From Providencia alcalifaciens (lineage in GTDB: Bacteria; Pseudomonadota; Gammaproteobacteria; Enterobacterales; Enterobacteriaceae), in contig JAOQNJ010000001.1 in assembly GCA_025961275.1 (NCBI GenBank), positions 517,353 to 581,352 on the forward strand: a stretch of DNA of 64,000 nt. The letters run 5' to 3'. Below, piece after piece: positions 1-9,680 of this stretch. Within the stretch, counting starts at the first letter, position 1, and each line of letters starts with the position of its first letter. The notes under the pieces were generated by a model that saw only the letters and a list, made by a program, of their open reading frames with translations, was not told the origin of the DNA and did no database searches. The position numbers and the translations under genes were made by a program.

Positions 1-1160
1 GCCGTTTTAACTAAATTCGTTATGAACAATCGCAAAATGGCCGCCAAAAAGGCACCGCTACCACGAACTGTATTGAGTTAGCCCCCGGCAGAATATTCAG
101 CTTAAGCAATCACCCCAGCAGCAAAATGAACAGCAATTGGCAGGTCATTACAGCGCATCATCATGGCGTACAGCCGCTGGCCGATAACAGCGGCGGTGAA
201 GGTACCCAACTCAGCAACACGGTCACTTTTATTCCCAGCACCCAAGAGTGGCGGCCGCCATACCGTTATAAACCGATGGCGGATGGCGACGAATTAGCCA
301 CGGTTGTCGGGCCAGCGGGCGAAGAGATTTACACCAACAGTAAAGGGGAAGTGACGGTCTATTTTCATTGGGACCGACGCGGCAAGCCGGATCACAGCGC
401 ATCTTGCTGGGTTCCCGTGACGTACGGTTGGAGTGGCGATGGCTATGGATTTATGAGTATCCCCCACGTCGGTCAGCAGGTTCTGATCAGCTACCTTGCG
501 GGCGATCTTGATCGACCGATTGTGACAGGGTGTACCTACAATGGGCGTAATCGCCCGCCACTCGATTTACCGAAACATAAAACGCGCACGATATTTCGGA
601 CGAAAACGTATCAAGGTGATGGGTTTAACGAATTGCGTTTTGAGGATGCTTATAACAAAGAAGAAATTTATATTCATGCCCAAAAGAACTTAGCGATCAA
701 TGTGTTGAATTCACGCGGTGAGCGCATTAATTATGATCGTACGACCCGTATAGGCCATGACGATGAATTGGTGATTGCCAATAATCGGACGGTCACGGTG
801 GAAGGCAATCAAGCCCATAAAACAACCGGAAATTACCAGAATAAAATTGACGGTGACCACCACACGAGTGTGCAAGGGGATCTTGTTGAGCAAATAAACG
901 GTGTCGTGAGCACCAATGCGCAAGGGGATATCACGTTACAAAGTCACAGTAAAATCACCCTGAAAGTGGGTGGCAGCTTTGTGGTGATCCACAGTGGTGG
1001 GGTAGATATCAAAGGGGCGGCGATTAATTTAAATTCAGGTGGTAGCCCCGGCGATATTTTACAAGCGACCAATCCCGCGGTATTAAAAGCGGCAGCGAGC
1101 AGTGGTGCGGCTTTCGTGTCGCATTGCCCCATGAAAGAGACGCAAGAGGAGCGTGACTAA
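1..1160 (+). CDS. vgrG: Type VI secretion spike protein VgrG (C-terminal part)
   Basis: VgrG trimers form the spike of the type VI secretion apparatus and carry effectors into target cells. The readable frame runs from base 15 to 1160. It includes the end of the gp27-like part, an OB-fold region (EVTVYFHWDRRGK, then the hydrophobic run around GYGFMSIPHVGQQVLIS) and a repetitive gp5-like beta-helix tail. The 5' end is outside the window. A TAA at 12-14 lies in the readable frame, while bases 1-15 read sensibly in another frame; one extra A in the AAA at 13-15 would join them, so there is probably a single-base deletion here. The stop overlaps the ATG of the next gene (TAATG). The family call is firm; the intactness of the gene is not. 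Confidence 0.88.
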
Positions 1161-2098
1161 TGGCTAAACTCGACACCTGCTATGCCATCATTGATGCGGC
1201 GAGTGAACCCGCTATTTTTGCGATGCTCGATGAACTCGATCCTCCTGCGAGCTGTTTATACAGTGAGCCCATCCAACCTGAAATTATTGAACTTGCGCCC
1301 TATTTGGTGGAAGTGAATGACGAGGTGAGGAAGTGGCTCAGCCAGCGAAAAACACCCTGGGGCATTTATGTGTATACCCAAGCGACAATGCGCGAACTGC
1401 GCCAGCACTTACGCAAATATCTGATGGCGATGATCCCCGACCAAGAAAAGCCGGTATTTTGGCGTTATTACGACCCGAGGATTGTGTGGAGCATGTTATA
1501 CAGCTTCGATAACTGGCGACTGCATAATTTTTTAGGCCCCATCACCAAAGTGGAAACGGAATTATGGGGTGAACACACGGAAGGTCGCTTTGAATATCAA
1601 CGCCAAGGTTACCCTGAGACGGTGAAGAAAAGTGGTAAGTTGATGAAGCTAACACCCAGTGAGTATGAGGCGATAAATGACAGCTTTGTGTACCAATTTA
1701 TTCGAAAATTAAATTATTTTTTTCTTGAAGCGAAATACGGAATAGAAAGTCCTTACGCGTCTTTTTCGTTAACCAAATTGGTTGCAGAAGCGTTTGATAG
1801 GCCGCCCCCAAACCATGAAAAAATCGACAGAATGTACAGCGAGCAATCGCAACAAAACAGTTGGACATTAGCCTCAGCGTTAGTGTCATTTTGTCAAACA
1901 CGCGATATTCATGATCGGCATTCGTATATGTTGCTGTGTTATCTGCTGATGACACACCGTATTTATCGGTTTGAGGATGTGCCGGAAGCGTGGCTGAACA
2001 TGGTGTCCATCTCAGAAGGCGCTCCACATTTTCGGGTAGAACAACTGATTGAACAGCAAATGGGCTCTGTACCCGATTTTTTATTTAAGGAAAAATGA
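1160..2098 (+). CDS. DUF4123 type VI effector adaptor/chaperone
   Basis: This 312-residue protein follows vgrG with a one-base start/stop overlap and looks like a DUF4123 (Tap/TEC) protein. That family loads a specific effector onto its cognate VgrG. Visible family features are the N-terminal YAIIDAA strand, the central FWRYYDPRI motif near residue 110, and a C-terminal helical part with many aromatic residues. Its stop codon overlaps the ATG at 2095, so the gene after it is translationally coupled and is the expected cargo. The assignment rests on the motif and the vgrG-adaptor-cargo-PAAR gene order. Confidence 0.82.
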   Translation: MAKLDTCYAIIDAASEPAIFAMLDELDPPASCLYSEPIQPEIIELAPYLVEVNDEVRKWLSQRKTPWGIYVYTQATMRELRQHLRKYLMAMIPDQEKPVFWRYYDPRIVWSMLYSFDNWRLHNFLGPITKVETELWGEHTEGRFEYQRQGYPETVKKSGKLMKLTPSEYEAINDSFVYQFIRKLNYFFLEAKYGIESPYASFSLTKLVAEAFDRPPPNHEKIDRMYSEQSQQNSWTLASALVSFCQTRDIHDRHSYMLLCYLLMTHRIYRFEDVPEAWLNMVSISEGAPHFRVEQLIEQQMGSVPDFLFKEK

Positions 2099-2222
2099 TG
2101 ACATCTAATACTCAGCCGTTGTTGCTCAAGCCTGTCAAACATGTGCCATACCAGAGCCTTGCTATCGCGAACTCAAAATAACGAAAGCCAGTAAAGATGT
2201 TGATAATGCAGGTGATGTTTTA

Positions 2223-3734
2223 ATGCACTGGCGAGGTGAAGTTCTTCCCTTTGCTGGCGAAACCCTTATCGATGAAGGTGATGGGGTTGATATTGATATT
2301 ATGCTCAATGCAAAAGAGCATGGAAACGACATACATAAAGCATTTATTTCATCAGCTCGCACGCAAAAACTGCTCAATATCAATTCATCCACCGCTTTTC
2401 ATGTCAGTTATGATGAGAATAAAGATATTGGTTTTTTTACTGCAAGCAATTTGATGGATATGTTTATGGGGGCTTTAGGCCCGTTCGATGCCTTTAAATC
2501 CCAGCCGTATACGCTCAATGCAATGAATTGCTGTGGCGATGTTCCTACATGGACATTCGAGGTCAAACCGTCTATTAAAATTGGTTTTTCATTAGATTTA
2601 GAATATGCATTTGACGCGGGTAGTCGATCGAAGAATGAACGAAGAAAAGAACAATCAGGTAAGCTTATTGATGAGCGTATGAGTGGTGGACCCGGTAAAC
2701 AAACCTTACCGAAAGATTTTAATCAATATAGAAAAGGTTGGACATTGGAAACAGCGCCTTTTTTTAAGTCCGAAACAACGTCTTTCAGTGTTGGGGTTTA
2801 TTGTGATATTGCGGGTCAAGAGTATACATTTACCCCTTATGGGGTTTCTCGTGAGAAAAAAACATTACTCGATAGTTTAAATGGGTTAGCAAAAGTCGCC
2901 GATATTTTTAATGATTTTCAGGATAAATTTCTTTGTGTTTCGGATAAACGTGTATCTGAAAAAAGTGCTGAATATCCTATATTTGACTTTTCATTTTCAC
3001 CACTCAAGTTAGGATTAACTTTTTTTATTGATAGTGTTGCTAAACTCGGTGATGCGAAGCTTGTCTGTGGATTACAGGGAGCCCCTTTTTTTGGTGGGGA
3101 AATCAAAATAGATGTTTTGCAGATAGCAGCAAGCTATGGTGGAGTCTTAACTAAGAAGCTAGTTAATGCATTGCAGGATGCATTGAAAAAAAGAGAAGGA
3201 CAAAGAGTTAGTGCTGGAGTTAATATTGATCTAACATTATCATGTGAGTTAAATTGTTTCATCGGTATGGCTAAACTTCCTCATAGTAATAAAACTGAAT
3301 TTTGTATTGATGGGAAAAACAGTGTTGAGATTGAAATTGTTGGGGATGTTAATGCATATGCAGAAGCAAATATATTTTCAATGACAGCATCATTTAGTTT
3401 TGCATTAGAATTAAAAACTGCGGCATCACTTGAACTTGAATCTCATAAAAATGGAATCGATTTAGTTGTCTGTCATGATGGAATCGTTTTAGCATTAGCT
3501 TTATCTGCTGATATTAAAAAAGAAAAAGATGGTGGATTGATAGATAAAGTAAGATATTCTCCCCCACCTAAAGAATTTGAATTATATGATATAGCTGATC
3601 CCTTAAAAGCTAATGAGTCCGACTTGAGATTCAATTTATTAGGTGTGAAAAAAAACGTGCCTCAACGTGAACGTCAACGCATAAAACGTTTGATTCCTAA
3701 TGGAGCTCCCCCTGGATTGAAGTTAAAATACTAA
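2223..3734 (+). CDS. Unrecognised large protein in effector position of the T6SS island
   Basis: I do not recognise a family. The continuous frame gives 503 residues, mainly alternating hydrophobic/polar beta-strand-like segments with Cys residues (CCGD, CELNCF) and a basic C-terminus, and no signal peptide or long membrane helix. The frame stays open upstream to about 2109 and reads ACQTCAIPEPCYRELKI, which looks like real N-terminal protein. An ATG pair at 2095/2098, overlapping the DUF4123 stop, starts in another frame. Adding one base near 2120 joins the two into a 545-residue protein, so the annotated start at 2223 is probably an artefact of a frameshift. Position directly after the DUF4123 gene makes it the likely type VI cargo; this is inference. 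The second half is clearly more AT-rich than vgrG. Confidence 0.6.
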   Translation: MHWRGEVLPFAGETLIDEGDGVDIDIMLNAKEHGNDIHKAFISSARTQKLLNINSSTAFHVSYDENKDIGFFTASNLMDMFMGALGPFDAFKSQPYTLNAMNCCGDVPTWTFEVKPSIKIGFSLDLEYAFDAGSRSKNERRKEQSGKLIDERMSGGPGKQTLPKDFNQYRKGWTLETAPFFKSETTSFSVGVYCDIAGQEYTFTPYGVSREKKTLLDSLNGLAKVADIFNDFQDKFLCVSDKRVSEKSAEYPIFDFSFSPLKLGLTFFIDSVAKLGDAKLVCGLQGAPFFGGEIKIDVLQIAASYGGVLTKKLVNALQDALKKREGQRVSAGVNIDLTLSCELNCFIGMAKLPHSNKTEFCIDGKNSVEIEIVGDVNAYAEANIFSMTASFSFALELKTAASLELESHKNGIDLVVCHDGIVLALALSADIKKEKDGGLIDKVRYSPPPKEFELYDIADPLKANESDLRFNLLGVKKNVPQRERQRIKRLIPNGAPPGLKLKY

Positions 3735-3747
3735 TTAAGGATATGGT

Positions 3748-4748
3748 ATGAAAGTGAAATTTTTTTTGTTTTTATTATTTTTAGGAATTACAAATATGAT
3801 GCAAGCACAAGAAAATAAGTATTCTATAAGAGCGAGTATTAATGTTGATTATATGTTCTGTGATTTTAAGGTAAATGATGTTTCTAGTTTTGATAATAGA
3901 GATCTTGTTTTTTTTATGAGGGAATAGTTACTACAAGCACTAATATGCAAATGTTAGTAAAAGATGGGATTAATTCTATTAGTTTGGAAATAGCACCGTT
4001 ATCATGGTTTGATATTAATCAGATAGAAAAAGATAAAAGTAAATTTAATAAAAAAGCATCTTGTAGCATTAACGTATTTCAAAGGGATAATTTAACAGGT
4101 GAAGAATTATCAATTGCAAAAATGCGTATAGCAATAGGTGATGACGGTATTCCTCAAGCATATTTTAAAAATGAAATTGATAGTTCGGTAGTTAAGGAAG
4201 GAATAATTGGAACAAATACAGAGAAAGTAAATGCAAATAAAATTAGAAACGTTGTTGGTGAATTTGAATATCCAAAAGATATTCAATTAACTAAGTTTAC
4301 TAAAAAAATCACATTGAGTGATGTGCCTGATTGGGTATGGATTAACTCTAGTGATTATGAAAAAGAAAAATTACCGAGTTTAAAAATAGCCTATCAAGAA
4401 TTATGGAATGCATTTGATAATAAAGATATTACTGCTATCCGTAGAATAAATAAAACTGCAAATGAAGCATGGGCATTATCAACGGGCTCAACGGAAAGTA
4501 AAATATTTGATTCATATAATATAATCGATAGAGTTAATAACCCTTCATCAAAAATGATCTCTATTGACTGGGATAATTTTATTCCGTTAGTAATGAATAA
4601 TGGCAAAATGGTAAAATTAGTTTACAAAGAGGATTTTTCTTATTCACCAATAACGATGACGTATTTGAATAGTCGAGGGAAGAAGGCTTTATATAGCTTT
4701 TCACCTATATTTTCATTTGTTGATGGTAAGTTTATCCCTGTCATTTAG
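3748..4748 (+). pseudogene. Exported protein of unknown function, frameshifted at a T run; candidate immunity protein
   Basis: An ATG at 3748 starts a typical signal peptide (MKVKFFLFLLFLGI, then MMQAQ as a likely cleavage region), 14 bases after the upstream stop. The frame closes at 3927 just after eight Ts (3908-3915). The adjacent frame is open from there to 4748 and, with one more T, reads straight through as a 333-residue secreted protein. A signal-peptide protein directly after an effector candidate fits a periplasmic immunity protein, but no family was recognised and the role is inferred from position. The region is very AT-rich compared with vgrG, which suggests acquisition. The part from 3945 on is 267 residues if translated from its own ATG. 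Confidence 0.55.
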
Positions 4749-4758
4749 GTAAAAAAAT

Positions 4759-5031
4759 ATGTTAACAGTAATTCTTATTGGTGATTCAGATACGGGCCAC
4801 GGTAAGCATGGCCCGACTCAGGTGAGCACAGGTTCATCAACTGTGAAAGTTGATGGCAAATCAGTCGCATGCCAAGGCGATGAACTTGCCCCTCATGGGG
4901 GCCACTCACGCACTATTTTGGGTGGGTCGAGTAGTGTGTTTATTGATGGAAAACCTGCAGCTCGAACAGGGGACGCTGTCAGTTGCGGCGGTGTTCTAAT
5001 CGGTCATTCAAGCGTAAATATAGGTGATTAG
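4759..5031 (+). CDS. PAAR-domain protein (T6SS spike tip)
   Basis: PAAR proteins cap the VgrG trimer with a zinc-bound cone. This one is a stand-alone 90-residue domain made of short glycine-rich repeats (GDSDTGHGKHG, STGSSTVKVDGK, CQGDELAPHGGH, TGDAVSCGG), with His and Cys residues placed as expected for zinc binding. It carries no C-terminal toxin extension, so any cargo would come from the neighbouring genes. It starts 10 bases after the previous stop and ends the vgrG-adaptor-cargo-PAAR cluster. Confidence 0.9.
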   Translation: MLTVILIGDSDTGHGKHGPTQVSTGSSTVKVDGKSVACQGDELAPHGGHSRTILGGSSSVFIDGKPAARTGDAVSCGGVLIGHSSVNIGD

Positions 5032-5369
5032 TCTTTAGGTTCAAGAAGATAGCATACATTCAACAATGTGTTATTTTCTTGAGCAATTTCATCTCCACTG
5101 GATGCCATTACCAACAATGAAACTCTTGAAATGGTATTTAATTTCTATCGCATTTCACAAAACGTTTCTCAAGAACAGTGTTACACCATCACGTTCAGAG
5201 AGGCGTTGAGGGTAAGTGTAGAGTTGGACTATCCTCATTCTGCTGACCGTAATGTCCTGCTTGCCGGGAAAATATATTATCTTTCAATGCGTTATGTTAA
5301 GTGCTTGGGGTTGTTACAGCTAATAAGAAAATACAACCTAACAGACTTCTAGCCTAAAAGAGGGGTGAA
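5032..5369. other. Gap after PAAR with no supportable gene
   Basis: About 340 bases between the PAAR stop and the IS fragment. A 73-codon frame (5131-5352) is open, but it has no ribosome binding site and matches nothing I recognise. I see nothing else here. Confidence 0.4.
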
Positions 5370-5520
5370 ACGAAGTGGTTACAAGAAAAGCAATATGAGG
5401 TGAAACAAGATGTATTAGATTACCTGCGCTATTATAACTTAACCCGATTACATACAGCGAATAGTCACTTATCGCCTGTTGAATAGAAAACTCCTTCAAA
5501 AAAGTGTCCTAATTTTATTG
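5370..5520 (+). mobile_element. 3' end fragment of an IS3-family transposase with its terminal repeat
   Basis: Translation gives WLQEKQYEVKQDVLDYLRYYNLTRLHTAN and then LSPVE, the C-terminus of an IS3-family OrfB; the intact copy at 58 kb has YYNLERFHTANGDLSP at the same place. One missing base after LSPVE creates a TAG; restoring it gives the normal ending ENSFKKVS and a TAA. The last bases, aagtgtcctaatttta, match the ends of the 58-kb IS (aagtgtcctg). Only about 150 bases remain, so it is a dead remnant of a related but not identical element. Confidence 0.8.
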
Positions 5521-5525
5521 TGTAG

Positions 5526-5894
5526 AACAATGGCTACATTGCTGCACATTCCGGACATAGTCGAGGTAGTACAGTTGATTTAACAATTATTCCTCTTGGA
5601 AGTAAGATCCCAACAGAAGACACAAAACGCACACAGTTGAACTGTACAAAAACAAAATTACAACGCTCCCCTGATAACAGCCTAGATTTTGGTACGGGTT
5701 TCGATTGTTTCAGCCCAGTATCTCATCCGGATTATCAAAAAATCTCTGCACAGGCCAAGGCAAATAGATTGTTACTACAGTTATTGATGGTGAATGCGGG
5801 CTTTAAACCACTCGACACTGAGTGGTGGCATTTCACTTTGGTGGAAGAGACCTATCCGAATACATATTTCGATTTTCCAGTCAAAAATGAATAG
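5526..5894 (+). pseudogene. D-alanyl-D-alanine dipeptidase (VanX/DdpX family), 5'-truncated
   Basis: The frame encodes the C-terminal two thirds of an M15D peptidase, which hydrolyses D-Ala-D-Ala. The zinc-site motifs are present: HSGHSRGSTVDLTI (the SxHxxGxxxD pattern) and EWWHF near the end. The frame is open from just after a stop at 5523-5525, which sits at the IS end, so the N-terminal third has been lost at that junction. A TTG at 5637 could start only a meaningless fragment. Treated as a remnant. Confidence 0.8.
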
Positions 5895-6046
5895 GTAATA
5901 GACGTTAGCGGATATTCAAGAAGGTAAGCAAAGTTTCATTATCGCTTAGCTTGAGCCCACAAAGATTGATTACAAGCAGAAAAAGATAAAAGCGAGCTAA
6001 TTATCAGTTAATAAAAAATAGTCTGAAATGAATAGGTAAGAAAATT

Positions 6047-6398
6047 ATGAAAAATGATGAGTTAGTTATTAATACCATATATCAGGAACTTTTTGTGGAT
6101 AACGTCAATATATATAGAAAGATTGTTAAAAAAAAGCCAAATTGATCCTAGTTTAGATGTGTTTGCAAAGACCAAACAAATTTATACTAATCTCTCTGAT
6201 GACGATAAAAAAGTAATGATTAATCTCATGAGAATTATTATAGCTGATACAGCATCTGTAATATCCGGTACCATTGATGGTAGCCATATGCCCGATAATA
6301 TTGATGGTAACTTCGAGTTGATTTATAAAAATGAATCAATTCATGGCGATCTTCAAGATTACTTTTTAGAATTAGTTGAGATGAATAATACTTTTTGA
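6047..6398 (+). pseudogene. Small protein of unknown function, frameshifted at an A run
   Basis: ATG 6047 opens a frame (MKNDELVINTIYQELF and on) that ends early after eight As at 6128-6135. With one A fewer the protein continues smoothly as RKIVKKSQIDPSLDV into the frame ending at 6398, giving 116 residues. The acidic, soluble product without a signal sequence resembles the small orphan proteins found at the ends of secretion-toxin islands, but I recognise no family. The homopolymer slip may be real or a sequencing error. Confidence 0.5.
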
Positions 6399-6408
6399 TT
6401 TATTAGCG

Positions 6409-6440
6409 ATTGGGACTGTAGTTTACATTACAGCCCCAAT
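6409..6440. terminator. Hairpin between convergent genes
   Basis: Arms ATTGGGACTGTA and TACAGCCCCAAT (one mismatch) around an 8-base loop, followed by a T-rich stretch on the plus strand. It lies between the small gene ending at 6398 and mgtE ending at 6499, so it may stop transcription from both sides. Confidence 0.6.
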
Positions 6441-6498
6441 TTTGCATTTTTCAGGTTGCTTGATGGGTTTGTGTGTTTTTTATCGATGGTATGGGTAA

Positions 6499-7959
6499 TT
6501 AAACCAAGAACAGGGTAGCTAGGCCTAAGAAGATAAAGAAGCCACCAGTATCTGTAATTGCCGTGATCATCACGCTAGAACCAATCGCGGGGTCTTTACC
6601 AACCTTGATCATAATGAGAGGGATTAGAACACCCATAATCGCAGCCATTAGTAAGTTTAAAACCATTGCTAAGGTCATGACGGCACCCATCGCAATATCG
6701 CCATAGAGTAGATAAGTGACAACACCCATAATGCCGCCCCAGACAATACCGTTAATAAAGGCGACTCCGAGCTCCCTGACTAGCAAGAAAGAAAAACTAC
6801 CGCTTTGAATTTGATGCAGTGCGATAGCGCGTACAATCATAGTGATTGTCTGATTGCCTGTATTTCCACCGATACCCGCAACAATAGGCATTAAGGTGGC
6901 TAAGGCGACCAATTGCGAGATGGTATCTTCGAATAGGCCGATAACACGAGAGGCAACAAAGGCGGTACAAAGGTTGATTGCAAGCCAAGTCCATCGTGTT
7001 TTCACCGCTTGACCGACAGGGGCGAAAACATCTTCTTCCGGGCTCAACCCCCCCATACGACGGATACTGTTATCATTTTCTTCGTTTAAATTATCAACGA
7101 TATCTTCAACAGTCAGACGCCCCATCAGTAGGCCATTGCTATCCACAACCGCGGCAGAGATTAAGTCATAACGTTCGAACGCACTTGCTGCATCTTCCCC
7201 TTTTTCATCAGGTAAAAAGGTCACTGTATCGGTTTTCATTACATCAGCGACAATCGATTCCGGTGATTTTGTCAAAATTGTGGTGAGAGGTAATTCACCC
7301 TGTAAATAATTATTACTGTCGACAACGAAAATCTTATCAGTTGCTTCGGGAAGTTTACCGCGCTGACGCAAGTAGCGCTGAACGGTTTTTAGCGGGATAT
7401 GCGGGCGGACAGTGACAAATTCAAAATCCATCATCTGGCCGACGCTATCTTTAGCATATTGCAGAACTTCACGTATGCGGCTACGTAAGCTAGGGTCAAG
7501 ATAAGTTAAGAGCCTGCGCATGGTGTCTTGCGGTAAATGCTCTGCAATATACGCTTGTTCATCGACATGAAGATTAGCAACAGCGCGAAGTAATTCTCGG
7601 TCAGACATATCCTTGATGAGGCTGTCCCAAACAGCGACAGAAGCTTCAACTAATACTTCACCACGTTCGGTATTATCGACCAAACGCCACAGCGCTAGAC
7701 GCTCATCATAAGGTAACATTTCCAAGATATCGGCGATATCAGCAGCATGTAAATCAACCAGCAGCTCCTTGACTGCATTGATTTTTTCACTTAATGCTTT
7801 GTCATTCATGCTGACATGTTGATCATGCTCAACAAGGGTTTGGACAAACTCTTCATCATCCAAAAATAGCGTCAGGATCTGCTGGCGAATATAGGCTAAT
7901 TTTTGAGAGTGCGGATTGACTGTTGGCGCCGCATCGGTTGAGAAAGCAGGTTGTGACAT
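6499..7959 (-). CDS. mgtE: Magnesium transporter MgtE
   Basis: MgtE is a homodimeric inner-membrane Mg2+ channel gated by intracellular Mg2+. The 486-residue product shows the family order: a cytosolic N-domain of helical repeats (DLHAADIADILEMLPYDERL near residue 70), a pair of CBS domains (about 150-270), and a C-terminal membrane domain of about five helices with the pore segment GNTGNQTITMIVRAI. The start ATG at 7959 has an AAGGAT-type site upstream. It is monocistronic. A short hairpin (7981-7996) lies in its leader; I see no known Mg riboswitch. Confidence 0.95.
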   Translation of the reverse strand: MSQPAFSTDAAPTVNPHSQKLAYIRQQILTLFLDDEEFVQTLVEHDQHVSMNDKALSEKINAVKELLVDLHAADIADILEMLPYDERLALWRLVDNTERGEVLVEASVAVWDSLIKDMSDRELLRAVANLHVDEQAYIAEHLPQDTMRRLLTYLDPSLRSRIREVLQYAKDSVGQMMDFEFVTVRPHIPLKTVQRYLRQRGKLPEATDKIFVVDSNNYLQGELPLTTILTKSPESIVADVMKTDTVTFLPDEKGEDAASAFERYDLISAAVVDSNGLLMGRLTVEDIVDNLNEENDNSIRRMGGLSPEEDVFAPVGQAVKTRWTWLAINLCTAFVASRVIGLFEDTISQLVALATLMPIVAGIGGNTGNQTITMIVRAIALHQIQSGSFSFLLVRELGVAFINGIVWGGIMGVVTYLLYGDIAMGAVMTLAMVLNLLMAAIMGVLIPLIMIKVGKDPAIGSSVMITAITDTGGFFIFLGLATLFLV

Positions 7960-8146
7960 TTTAATCCTTAAAGCAATGACAGGTGCTTATGGCACCTTTA
8001 TTTAATTCGTCTATGAAGAAATACGCCTATTTTGCCATTTATTGGTCATTGACCCAAATGAATATCAACAATCATAGCAAACTGGCGTGAAACCGACTAA
8101 TTCTCTACGATAAATAGTAAAGTTGTGCATAATACTCGCCGTAAAA

Positions 8147-9676
8147 CTAATTAGGTTCTTCACGTATATTCAAGTTCCAGCCCGGTACATCTTCCCAATA
8201 GGCGCTCTCTTTTTCGAGGTCAAGTAGCATCAGTGCATTTTGCGACAGATACTGCGCTGGGAGATAAAGTGTCCAATGCTCGTCATCCGCCTCTAAACGT
8301 AATGATGAGGGGGTAGTGGTTGATTGACGTTGATTATTTAATAGTATAGATAGCCGTAAAATTTTTATTAACGGCAAAAATTGTTTTCTTTTATATAAAT
8401 TAAACTTTGGAATATCATCGAATTTAATCGCACGACGATGATTGCGAACCAGAGTAGCCAGCAACAGTTGTTGCTCCTGATTAAATCCGGGTAAATTCGT
8501 ATTTTGAAGAATGTAGGCTGAGTGACGATGTAAACCACTTTGATTAATATGCAAACCGACTTCATGAAGCATGACGGCCCAGATCAAAATAGCTTCCAGT
8601 TGTGGGTTAACCAGTTTTGGATTTTGCTGACCCCACTGGTGATATAACTCTTCCATGGTTTTCAACACACGCTTTGCTTGCTCTCTATCAATATTATAAT
8701 GCTCAGCAAGACTTAGTGCAGTGCGTTGACGGATATCTTGGTGGCGAAAACGGCCTTCCATTTCATACAGTACACCTTCACGCAGCGCACCATCAGAAAG
8801 CCGTAATTCTTGAATATCCAATGAATCAAACACAGCACATAAAATGGCCAGACCGGGAACAAAGACATATTTCCGATCTGTTGATAAGCCTGGAATATTG
8901 ACCTCAGAAAAGGTTTTATATTGCAGTGCTATTTGCTTGATTTTTTCAAGGCGTTCACGAGTGATAATACCATCACGATCACCCATTTCGGCGATCACTG
9001 CATGGGAGGCTTTAATTGTGCCCGATGCCCCCATCGCCACATCCCACTGCAATTGTTTAAATTTTGTTGCGATATGTTCTAGTTTCAAACAGGCGGATAG
9101 ATAGGCGCGATTGAAATTTTCAGGCGAAATGGTTTCATTTGGAAAATAAGTACGCGCAAAACTAACACAACCCATTCGACGACTTTCGATTAATAGCGGC
9201 TCAAACTTTTCACCAATTACTAACTCGGTGGAACCGCCACCAATATCGATAACTAGCTTGCGACCTTTTTCAGGTTGGGTGTGTTCAACGCCCATAAAAA
9301 TAAGTCGCGCTTCTTCTTGCCCTGAGATAATTTCGATTGGGTAAGGAATGATTTTTTTAGCACGCTCTAAAAATTCTTCGACATTCGTGGCAACACGTAG
9401 GGAGTGGGTTCCGACGATACAGACGTTTTCTTCTGTAAAACCTTGAAGCCGTTCAGCAAATAGGGCTAAACAGGCTAATCCACGCTCCATCGCTTCGTCG
9501 CTAAGTTCATTCGTATCACTTAAACCATCGGCAAGATGAACTCGCTGCTTTAAACGCGTAAGCACCTGCAGAGCACCGTTAACAATTCGGGCAATAACCA
9601 TGTGAAAGCTATTGGAACCGAGGTCGATAGCCGCAATTTCTTGGGGTCTAGGCGTCGATGTGTGTGTTAATGGCAT
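8147..9676 (-). CDS. ppx: Exopolyphosphatase
   Basis: Ppx removes terminal phosphate from polyphosphate and also acts on pppGpp. The 509-residue protein has the ASKHA phosphate-binding motifs [16 protein letters not shown] near residue 16 and [14 protein letters not shown] near 140, then a C-terminal HD-like helical domain ([15 protein letters not shown]). It starts five bases after the ppk stop, giving the usual ppk-ppx operon, so synthesis and degradation of polyphosphate are made together. Length matches the enterobacterial enzyme (513 residues in E. coli). Confidence 0.96.
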   Translation of the reverse strand: MPLTHTSTPRPQEIAAIDLGSNSFHMVIARIVNGALQVLTRLKQRVHLADGLSDTNELSDEAMERGLACLALFAERLQGFTEENVCIVGTHSLRVATNVEEFLERAKKIIPYPIEIISGQEEARLIFMGVEHTQPEKGRKLVIDIGGGSTELVIGEKFEPLLIESRRMGCVSFARTYFPNETISPENFNRAYLSACLKLEHIATKFKQLQWDVAMGASGTIKASHAVIAEMGDRDGIITRERLEKIKQIALQYKTFSEVNIPGLSTDRKYVFVPGLAILCAVFDSLDIQELRLSDGALREGVLYEMEGRFRHQDIRQRTALSLAEHYNIDREQAKRVLKTMEELYHQWGQQNPKLVNPQLEAILIWAVMLHEVGLHINQSGLHRHSAYILQNTNLPGFNQEQQLLLATLVRNHRRAIKFDDIPKFNLYKRKQFLPLIKILRLSILLNNQRQSTTTPSSLRLEADDEHWTLYLPAQYLSQNALMLLDLEKESAYWEDVPGWNLNIREEPN

Positions 9677-9680
9677 AGTA

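Noticed and set aside
5131-5352. 73-codon open frame after the PAAR gene
   Set aside because: No ribosome binding site, no recognisable family, and it sits in debris next to an IS end.
7981-7996. Short hairpin in the mgtE leader as an Mg sensor
   Set aside because: Arms are only six to seven bases and do not resemble the M-box; kept only as a remark.
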